Assembly: GCF_006494715.1 (NCBI RefSeq)
Contig: NZ_CP041151.1
Span: 248,001 to 312,000, forward strand
Length of the DNA stretch: 64,000 bases
Direction: 5' to 3'
Origin: Shewanella sp. SNU WT4
Lineage (GTDB): Bacteria > Pseudomonadota > Gammaproteobacteria > Enterobacterales > Shewanellaceae
The first letter of the stretch is position 1; each line of letters opens with the position of its first letter. The position numbers and the translations under genes are program-made. The notes below the pieces were generated by a model. It was not told the DNA's origin. It saw only the letters and a list, made by a program, of their open reading frames with translations, and did not search any database. Of this stretch, positions 54,109 through 64,000 are shown piece after piece.

Positions 54109-55491
54109 GTGGCGGTTTCACTTTGGCAACAATGTATCGGACGACTGCAAGACGAGCTGTCTGCTCAACAATTCAGTATGTGGATAAGACCGTTGCAGGC
54201 CGAAATGGATGGCGAGACACTGGTGCTTTATGCGCCCAATCGTTTCGTGCTCGATTGGGTTCGTGATAAATATATCAATATTATTAATCAATTCTTTATT
54301 GAACAACTAGGTAGTAATGCTCCTAAGTTGCGTTTTGATATAGGTAGTCGCCCATCAGCCAAGCCGGTTGCTGCGCCAGCGCCAGTAAGAACGGCAGGTC
54401 CAGCTATGGTTCGCCCACAAGTGGCAACAGGTTTTCAAAGCCAGCGCGAACCAGTATCTAATATTAATCATCGCAGTAACATCAATCCGACTTACCAATT
54501 TGACAATTTTGTTGAAGGTAAATCGAACCAACTCGGCAAAGCGGCTGCATTACAAGTAGCTGAAAATCCAGGTGGTGCTTATAACCCATTATTTCTTTAT
54601 GGCGGCACGGGCTTAGGTAAAACTCACCTGTTGCATGCTGTTGGCAATGGCATTATTAAAAATAATCCCAATGCGAAAGTGGTTTATATGCATTCAGAGC
54701 GCTTTGTTCAAGATATGGTGAAAGCGCTGCAAAATAATGCCATTGAAGAATTTAAGCGTTATTACCGTAGTGTAGATGCGCTTTTTATCGATGATATTCA
54801 GTTTTTTGCTAACAAAGATCGCTCGCAAGAAGAGTTTTTCCACACTTTCAATGCGTTATTAGAAGGTAACCATCAAGTCATCTTAACCTCAGATCGTTAT
54901 CCTAAAGAAATTGATGGCGTTGAAGACAGATTAAAATCACGTTTTGGCTGGGGCTTAACGGTAGCTATCGAGCCACCGGAATTAGAAACCCGAGTAGCAA
55001 TATTAATGCGCAAGGCGCAAGAAAGCGGCATTAATCTGCCAGATGAAGTGGCTTTCTTCATTGCTAAGCGTTTACGTTCAAACGTGCGAGAACTTGAAGG
55101 CGCGCTCAACCGCGTGATTGCTAATGCCAATTTTACTGGCAGACCGATCACCATTGATTTTGTGCGTGAAGCACTGCGCGATTTATTAGCTCTGCAAGAA
55201 AAACTGGTCACTATTGATAATATTCAAAAAACCGTGGCAGAGTATTACAAGATAAAAATGGCTGACATGCTATCAAAGCGTCGCTCACGTAGTGTGGCTC
55301 GTCCGCGCCAAGTGGCCATGGCATTATCGAAAGAATTAACCAACCAAAGTTTGCCTGAAATTGGCGATGCTTTTGGTGGGCGTGATCATACTACTGTGCT
55401 ACATGCTTGTCGTAAAATCGCGCAATTGCGCGAAGAAAGTCATGACATTAAAGAAGATTATGCGAACTTGATTAGAACTTTATCTTCCTAA
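54109..55491 (+). CDS. dnaA: Chromosomal replication initiator DnaA
   Basis: The AAA+ initiator that opens oriC, 460 residues. The GTG start at 54109 gives [17 protein letters not shown], the usual beginning, with GGGGA eight bases upstream; the frame upstream to 54085 is not supported. Domain I helicase-loading region (1-85), a linker, AAA+ domain with Walker [12 protein letters not shown] and Walker [10 protein letters not shown], then domain IV with [15 protein letters not shown] that reads DnaA boxes. First gene of dnaA-dnaN-recF-gyrB. Confidence 0.98.
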   Translation: MAVSLWQQCIGRLQDELSAQQFSMWIRPLQAEMDGETLVLYAPNRFVLDWVRDKYINIINQFFIEQLGSNAPKLRFDIGSRPSAKPVAAPAPVRTAGPAMVRPQVATGFQSQREPVSNINHRSNINPTYQFDNFVEGKSNQLGKAAALQVAENPGGAYNPLFLYGGTGLGKTHLLHAVGNGIIKNNPNAKVVYMHSERFVQDMVKALQNNAIEEFKRYYRSVDALFIDDIQFFANKDRSQEEFFHTFNALLEGNHQVILTSDRYPKEIDGVEDRLKSRFGWGLTVAIEPPELETRVAILMRKAQESGINLPDEVAFFIAKRLRSNVRELEGALNRVIANANFTGRPITIDFVREALRDLLALQEKLVTIDNIQKTVAEYYKIKMADMLSKRRSRSVARPRQVAMALSKELTNQSLPEIGDAFGGRDHTTVLHACRKIAQLREESHDIKEDYANLIRTLSS

Positions 55492-55511
55492 AAGGCAGGG
55501 AACCGCAAACC

Positions 55512-56612
55512 ATGAAATTTTCAATTGATAGGGATGCCCTTTTAAAGCCGTTACAACTTGTGAGTGGGGCTGTCGAGAGACGCCATAATTTACCTATTTT
55601 AGCCAACCTATTGGTAGAGGTAAGTGGTCACTCACTCAAGTTGACTGGTACGGATCTTGAAGTTGAATTAGTGGGTCAAGCTCAGCTTCATGGCGATATC
55701 GTCGAAGGGCAAACGACAGTTCCTGCTAAAAAGTTACTGGATATCGTTAAATCCTTACCAGAACAAACAGAAATTAAAGTCGAGCAGCAAGACAATAAGT
55801 GGTTACTACGTTGTGGCCGCAGTCGTTTTTCATTAGCGACCTTGCCAGCGCAAGAATATCCAAATGTTGATGCTTTTCAGGCGGATACTGAATTAACTCT
55901 TAAGCAAGGTACGCTTAAATCTCTGATTGATGCCACGCAATTTTCTATGGCTAATCAGGATGTTCGTTATTATCTGAACGGTTTGTTACTTGAAACTGAA
56001 GGCAATATGTTGAGAGCTATTGCGACTGATGGTCATAGATTGGCGTTAAGTCATCGCACCACGGAAGCTAATTTGCCTGAAAGACAAGTGATTGTACCGC
56101 GCAAAGGCGTGATGGAATTAGCGCGTTTGATGGATGGTGACGATCAAGATATTACTTTGGCGATTGGTGAAAATGCCATTCGCGCGACCACGGCTAATGC
56201 GGTGTTCACCAGTAAGTTAGTGGATGGTCGTTTCCCTGATTATCGCCGCGTACTGCCTAAGGGCGGTGATAAAATCGTGATCGCCAGTCGTCATCATTTA
56301 AAGCAAGCGTTAACCCGGGCATCAATATTGTCCAATGAAAAATTTCGCGGTGTGCGCATTCAGTTAGAGCCAGGTTTGATGAAAATTACGGCGAATAACC
56401 CTGAGCAAGAAGAAGCGGAAGAAATCATTGATATTGATTACCAGGGACAAGCGTTGGAAATTGGTTTTAACGTCAGTTATTTATTAGATGTTCTCAATAA
56501 CCTTAAAAATGAAGATGTACGTATTACTCTGATTGACGGTAACTCAAGTGCTTTACTTGAAAATTACCAAGATCAAGATTCTATGTATGTTGTCATGCCA
56601 ATGCGTTTGTAG
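55512..56612 (+). CDS. dnaN: DNA polymerase III beta sliding clamp
   Basis: The ring-shaped clamp, 366 residues like E. coli. Three similar clamp folds are expected; the start MKFSIDRDALLKPLQLVSG, the middle QFSMANQDVRYYLNGLLLE and the end DSMYVVMPMRL are all typical. It lies 20 bp after dnaA. Confidence 0.98.
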   Translation: MKFSIDRDALLKPLQLVSGAVERRHNLPILANLLVEVSGHSLKLTGTDLEVELVGQAQLHGDIVEGQTTVPAKKLLDIVKSLPEQTEIKVEQQDNKWLLRCGRSRFSLATLPAQEYPNVDAFQADTELTLKQGTLKSLIDATQFSMANQDVRYYLNGLLLETEGNMLRAIATDGHRLALSHRTTEANLPERQVIVPRKGVMELARLMDGDDQDITLAIGENAIRATTANAVFTSKLVDGRFPDYRRVLPKGGDKIVIASRHHLKQALTRASILSNEKFRGVRIQLEPGLMKITANNPEQEEAEEIIDIDYQGQALEIGFNVSYLLDVLNNLKNEDVRITLIDGNSSALLENYQDQDSMYVVMPMRL

Positions 56613-56642
56613 GAGATTGTGGCAGAGTTCTCTGCCATTTTT

Positions 56643-60165
<3,523 letters not shown>

Positions 60166-60186
60166 TGCTCTAAGTTAGTTAACATT

Positions 60187-60217
60187 AAACGCGACGCTTG
60201 AGTCGCGTTTTTTTTAC
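60187..60217 (+). terminator. gyrB terminator
   Basis: AAACGCGAC, loop GCTTGA, GTCGCGTTT followed by a T run, about 20 bp after the gyrB stop. Ends the dnaA operon. Confidence 0.92.
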
Positions 60218-60290
60218 CAAATTTCGACTAAAATTAATCAGGTAAAGGGGATTGAGAGTCAGTTATATTGCTAATAGCCAAGGTGGCACC

Positions 60291-61364
60291 GTGAGAAAAT
60301 TATTTGGCAAAATTTTTAATTTTAGAGATGACGTTGAAGTCAGTATCTCTAAACCTGCTTCCCAAGCGACTATGGCGGGAGAGCAAGCAATAGCCGCTGT
60401 GAGTGCGGCTAAGCCCATCCACAAATCATCCCAAGTGACGCCTGTAGAATCTAAATTAATCAATAGTATTGATTCATCCGCCATGTTTTATAGCTTGTTG
60501 TTTCAAGTAAATTCCGAAGACAGTGGCGGGGTTGCTAATAATCTCGAGAAAAAAGTCATAGAAAATGTGGCTAAGGCATTAAGCGACCCAGAACAAATCG
60601 CTGCTAAAGTCTTAAAACTTTCCAGTCGAGTGATAGAGATTGATAAGCAGCTAGCTAATCCTGAATGCGATGTGCAGGCGATTTTAAAGCTATTGCAGCA
60701 AGACCCTATGATTAGCATCGAAGTGCTAAAACTCTGTAATTCACCCGCGTTTAGGCGCGGCACTAAAGACGTCACTAATCTTCAGCAAGCGTTAGTATCT
60801 TTAGGGCGCGACCAAATTCGCCGCTTTGTCACCTCAAGCATGGTGAAAGACATTATTGATATTAAGCCTATTTACTACCGCCGCTTTGGCGCGCAAATTT
60901 GGCACCATTCATTACAAGTGGCATTTTTGGCGGGAGAAATGGCCACAGATGATGCCGATACTGTATTTTTAATGGGCTTATTGCATGACGTTGGCAAGAT
61001 AGCCATTTTTAAAATTTTATTGGATCAATTTGTAGTGGCTGAGGTTGGTGAGCAGCCAAGATCGCACTTATTTAGACAAGCCATGACGAGTCGCAGCTTA
61101 GTGCTGAGTGCTAGTTTGATGAAATGTTGGCGTTTACCGCCTATTTATTGTGAACAATTAGAAAGGCTTGCGAATGTTAACTATCGCCCCGATGGCGGCT
61201 TAGCGGCGGTGATATGGCGCGCCAATGCCATTAGTGAACTCTCAATGCTGTATCAAGCCAAACGCTTGGATGAAGAACAGTTACCTTTGCATTTACAACG
61301 TATCGACTTATCGTTAGAAGACTTTTTAGAGCTTCACGAAAAATTAGTGACTCTTGAGAATTAA
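60291..61364 (+). CDS. HDOD-domain protein, likely signalling or regulatory
   Basis: A 357-residue protein. The GTG at 60291 is chosen because AAGG lies upstream; the frame opens earlier from a TTG at 60252. The N-terminal 110 residues are low in recognisable motifs. An HDOD domain covers about 115-310, with LLQQDPMISIEVLKLCNSPAF and MGLLHDVGKIAIF, a degenerate HD-type site. HDOD proteins are usually signalling scaffolds linked to cyclic-di-GMP or stress, not active hydrolases. A protein of this kind after gyrB is typical of shewanellae, from memory. Confidence 0.85.
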   Translation: MRKLFGKIFNFRDDVEVSISKPASQATMAGEQAIAAVSAAKPIHKSSQVTPVESKLINSIDSSAMFYSLLFQVNSEDSGGVANNLEKKVIENVAKALSDPEQIAAKVLKLSSRVIEIDKQLANPECDVQAILKLLQQDPMISIEVLKLCNSPAFRRGTKDVTNLQQALVSLGRDQIRRFVTSSMVKDIIDIKPIYYRRFGAQIWHHSLQVAFLAGEMATDDADTVFLMGLLHDVGKIAIFKILLDQFVVAEVGEQPRSHLFRQAMTSRSLVLSASLMKCWRLPPIYCEQLERLANVNYRPDGGLAAVIWRANAISELSMLYQAKRLDEEQLPLHLQRIDLSLEDFLELHEKLVTLEN

Positions 61365-61466
61365 TAGTTACCTCTTACATAAACACAAGCAAGATACAAA
61401 AAGACCAGTCATAGGACTTAATGCCGATCGTTTTAAGTAGTTGAACGATCTTTCAAGGGCTTCATA

Positions 61467-61500
61467 ATCAGCCGCAACCTAAGTTGCAGCTGATTTTTTT
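61467..61500 (+). terminator. Hairpin with T run abutting the IS4 transposase start
   Basis: ATCAGCCGCAAC, loop CTAA, GTTGCAGCTGAT (one mismatch) followed by six T and then directly by the ATG at 61501. It has the form of an intrinsic terminator and would reduce transposase expression from outside promoters. No Shine-Dalgarno sequence fits between hairpin and ATG. Confidence 0.75.
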
Positions 61501-62820
61501 ATGTCTGAATTTTCTAAAGAGCTACTCGTTACCGCTGAATTTTTCCAAGCGCAAGATATTGATGTATTCGCCAAACATGTTCCCATGGATTGGGTGGCTG
61601 AGGCTGTGCAACAAACTGGCAGGGCCTCGCTTCGAACCCGCCGTTTCCCTGCAGAGCAAGCTGTTTGGTTGGTTCTAGGCATTGGTTTGATGCGTAACCG
61701 CTCGATTCAGCAAGTCTGTGATACGCTCTCACTGGCATTTCCCGACTCCAAGGGGGAGCTCCCGCCACTGGCGACCAGTAGTATCATCAAAGCCAAAGAA
61801 AAGTTGGGTTCAGAGCCCATGCGTTATCTGTTCAAAACAACCGCTGCACAGTGGGAAACACAGTGCGAATTTGATGAGATAGCGGGATTGAAATTGCTCA
61901 GTGTTGATGGGACGTATTTTAAGACGCATAACACTGAAGAAAACCATCACTTTGGCTTTGCACAAAGCACGGCTTCTTTTCCCTCTGTGCTGGCGGTCAC
62001 CTTAATGTCTACTCGTAGCCACTTACTTTCTGATGCGGCTTTCGGGCCTGTTACCCACAGTGAAATTCACTATGCACAGCAATTGGTTGGCTCAGCTCCC
62101 GAGAATTCGCTCACGTTGTTTGACCGTGGGTTTATGTCTGCCGAATTGCTCATCAGCTGGCAAGAAAGCGGTGCAAACACCCATTGGTTAACCCCGATAA
62201 AGTCTAAGACCCGCTATCAAATTATCGAGTCATTCTCAGAGTATGACCATCTGGTTGAGATGCCGGTATCACCCCAAGCTAAACAGCAAGCGCCTTATCT
62301 GGGGGAGAGCTGGCAAGCCCGCCTTATTCTTATTCCGTCACCCAAAGGTGATATCAAAGGGTTTATCACGTCCTGCCTATGCCCCAACAGCTATCCAGTG
62401 AACGATTTACTCAAGGTGTATTGGCAGCGATGGGAGATAGAGAGGGGTTATAGTGAGCTAAAGCAATATCAACTGGAAAATAAACCAGTCCTGCGCAGTA
62501 AGAAGAAGGATGGGGTGTATCAAGAATTATGGGGGATCTTAACGACCTACAATATTGTTCGGCTAGAGATGGCCGCAATGGCAGTGCAGCATAAAGTTGA
62601 GCCACAGAGGATAAGTTTCATTAATGCCCTGTTTTTAATACAGGATGAGTTTGGTTGGAGTGACAGAGGGAGTCCGGGAGCGATCCCACAGCACTTAAAA
62701 CGACTGAGGGAAAATGGCAAAAGGTTGATTTTACCCCCAAAGAGGAAGCGGCCCAGCTACCCGCGTGTGGTGCTAAAGAAAACAGTGAAATATCCAAGTA
62801 AAAATGCCACTCGCTCTTAA
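61501..62820 (+). CDS. IS4-family transposase, 439 aa
   Basis: A DDE transposase of the IS4 family. Catalytic Asp136 (SVDGTYF), Asp208 (LFDRGFM) and Glu314 are visible. The last sits in the family YREK motif, YWQRWEIERGYSELK, with Tyr307, Arg310, Glu314 and Lys321 correctly spaced. An N-terminal domain precedes the core and the C-terminus is basic. Full length and apparently intact. The stop codon TAA lies in the loop of a 12-bp hairpin. Confidence 0.93.
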   Translation: MSEFSKELLVTAEFFQAQDIDVFAKHVPMDWVAEAVQQTGRASLRTRRFPAEQAVWLVLGIGLMRNRSIQQVCDTLSLAFPDSKGELPPLATSSIIKAKEKLGSEPMRYLFKTTAAQWETQCEFDEIAGLKLLSVDGTYFKTHNTEENHHFGFAQSTASFPSVLAVTLMSTRSHLLSDAAFGPVTHSEIHYAQQLVGSAPENSLTLFDRGFMSAELLISWQESGANTHWLTPIKSKTRYQIIESFSEYDHLVEMPVSPQAKQQAPYLGESWQARLILIPSPKGDIKGFITSCLCPNSYPVNDLLKVYWQRWEIERGYSELKQYQLENKPVLRSKKKDGVYQELWGILTTYNIVRLEMAAMAVQHKVEPQRISFINALFLIQDEFGWSDRGSPGAIPQHLKRLRENGKRLILPPKRKRPSYPRVVLKKTVKYPSKNATRS

Positions 62821-62832
62821 GCGAGTGGCATT
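62803..62832. repeat. Perfect 12-bp hairpin at the IS4 transposase stop codon
   Basis: AATGCCACTCGC and GCGAGTGGCATT with loop TCTTAA. The stem covers the last codons and the loop holds the stop. There is no T run directly after, so it is either a weak terminator, a block to transcription entering from glyS, or an RNA-stability element. Confidence 0.75.
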
Positions 62833-62907
62833 AGTCATAGGACTGGTCTTTTGTTTATTAACATAGATAGTCAACGAATACAGATGACTATGAATGCGGT
62901 CTAGTGA

Positions 62908-64000
62908 TTATTGCAGCAACGAAATATCAGCAACATGCCAGAACTGCTGGCGCAATTGGCCTAGCAATGCCAAACGGTTGTGACGCAAGGCTAAATCATC
63001 GGCCATGACCATTACCGCTTCAAAGAAGTTATCTACGTCGCTGCGTAATCCAGCCAGCAGAATCAAAGCTTGCTGGTAATCACCGCGTGCGAATAATGGA
63101 TCTAATTGCGGCTGTAACTTGTTTAAGTGCGCAGCAAGTTCGATTTCTTCTTTGGCCGTTAATAACTGGCTATCAATGGCTGTTGGTAATTCACCTTCAA
63201 CCTTGGCCAGAATATTACTCACGCGCTTATTAGCCGCGGCTAATGCCATAGCAGCATCTAAGCTTCTAAAGTGAGCCACGGCTTGAATACGGGCATCAAA
63301 ATCCGCTGGGCGAGTAGGGCGACGAGCCAGTACCGCTAAGATAACGTCAACGCCTATGCCTTTATCTTGATACCAAGCACGAAAACGCGCCATTAAGAAC
63401 TCAAGCACATCTTCATTCGCATTGGCATTAGTTAAGGTTTCGCCGTGTAAGCGAATACCTTCAGCAATTAAATCCACTAAGTCTAATGGCAGCTTGTTTT
63501 CAACGATAATTCTCAGTACACCGATAGCGGCGCGGCGCAGCGCGAATGGGTCAGCCGCACCTTTTGGCGCTTGGCCAATGCCGAAAATACCGGTTAAGGT
63601 ATCAAGCTTTTCAGCTAAAGCAACGGCGCACGATACACCTGAGCTTGGCACAGTATCACCTGAGAACTTAGGCTTATATTGCTCATCCAATGCCACGGCA
63701 ACGGCTTCAGTTTCGCCATCTAAACGGGCGTAATGCATGCCCATGGTGCCTTGGGTATCAGTAAATTCCATCACCATGTTGGTCATCAAATCTGCTTTTG
63801 ATAACAGACCGGCGCGAGCAGCATCTTGTGGATTGGCATCAATCTGAGTCGCTATGAAGGCGGCGAGGGCTGAAATGCGCTCAACACGGGCTTTCAAGGT
63901 ACCTAATTGCTGCTGGAATACCACAGTCTCAAGGCTAGTTAAGCGAGACGCTAAGCTGTGCTTTTTATCGGTATTGAAGAAGAATTCGGCATCGGCAAGG
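62908..64000 (-). CDS. glyS: Glycyl-tRNA synthetase beta subunit, C-terminal part (runs off window)
   Basis: The open frame continues past the right edge, so this is the C-terminal part of GlyS, the large subunit of the bacterial alpha2-beta2 glycyl-tRNA synthetase. Visible family features are [40 protein letters not shown] and the C-terminal anticodon-binding helical region ending VADISLLQ. At least 363 residues are present of about 690 expected. The IS4 element lies 55 bp beyond its stop and does not cut it. Confidence 0.95.
   Translation of the reverse strand, partial: LADAEFFFNTDKKHSLASRLTSLETVVFQQQLGTLKARVERISALAAFIATQIDANPQDAARAGLLSKADLMTNMVMEFTDTQGTMGMHYARLDGETEAVAVALDEQYKPKFSGDTVPSSGVSCAVALAEKLDTLTGIFGIGQAPKGAADPFALRRAAIGVLRIIVENKLPLDLVDLIAEGIRLHGETLTNANANEDVLEFLMARFRAWYQDKGIGVDVILAVLARRPTRPADFDARIQAVAHFRSLDAAMALAAANKRVSNILAKVEGELPTAIDSQLLTAKEEIELAAHLNKLQPQLDPLFARGDYQQALILLAGLRSDVDNFFEAVMVMADDLALRHNRLALLGQLRQQFWHVADISLLQ

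Larger units (their letters stand above)
61399..62852 (+). mobile_element. IS4-family insertion sequence between the HDOD gene and glyS
   Basis: The left end AAAAGACCAGTC (61399-61410) and the right end, which reads AAAAGACCAGTC on the minus strand (62841-62852), are exact 12-bp inverted repeats, with weaker similarity further inward. The 1.45-kb element has one transposase gene, with a hairpin before its start and another at its stop. No clear target duplication is seen in the flanks. It lies in the gap between two convergent genes, so it breaks no gene. Confidence 0.88.

Noticed and set aside
61380..62870. Target duplication of the IS4 element
   Set aside because: Flanks on the two sides (GATACAA and GTTTATTAAC) do not match convincingly in direct orientation, so none is reported.
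62908..64000. glyS as a gene broken by IS4
   Set aside because: The glyS stop codon is intact 55 bp from the element. The missing N-terminal part is due to the window edge only.

Overview
The window looks like the replication-origin region of a Shewanella-type gammaproteobacterium. Gene order and protein sequence agree: ccoG, menB, glmS with a DeoR-type regulator, a siderophore receptor, glmU, atpCDGAHFEBI, parBA, rsmG, mnmG, oriC, mioC, mnmE, yidC, yidD, rnpA, rpmH, then dnaA, dnaN, recF, gyrB, an HDOD-domain protein and glyS. The genus is inferred from this order and from protein similarity recalled without a search.

Positions 1-26,400 hold three rRNA operons on the minus strand, here called rrnA, rrnB and rrnC (16S-23S-5S). 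They are separated by mobile DNA. Between rrnA and rrnB, and again between rrnB and rrnC, lies the same segment: about 350 bp of unassigned DNA, an IS66-family element (tnpA, tnpB with an in-frame TGA, tnpC), an IS630-family element split at a run of seven A, two terminators and a tRNA-Asp gene. The repeat unit is 9,601-9,602 bp. A diverged IS66 copy runs off the left edge of the window. rrnA and rrnB are nearly identical, while rrnC carries extra substitutions and a different upstream flank, so this looks like a young tandem amplification built by recombination.

Positions 26,400-48,800 are an ordinary, mostly minus-strand chromosomal stretch: cytochrome oxidase assembly, menaquinone synthesis (a MenB of the bicarbonate-independent type), amino-sugar and cell-wall precursor synthesis (glmS, glmU), iron uptake under likely Fur control, the complete F1Fo ATP synthase operon, chromosome partitioning (parAB), and the tRNA and rRNA modification genes mnmG and rsmG.

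The replication origin lies at about 48,780-49,215 between mnmG and mioC, with 18 GATC sites and several DnaA boxes. The region upstream of dnaA (53,690-54,108) is a second cluster of GATC sites and DnaA boxes, probably the autoregulated dnaA promoter. A near-perfect parS site sits inside the 3' end of recF. Genes from dnaA to the HDOD gene run rightward, and genes from mnmG to the rRNA operons run leftward, so both are co-directional with replication from oriC. An IS4-family element with hairpins at both ends of its gene separates the HDOD gene from glyS, which runs off the right edge.
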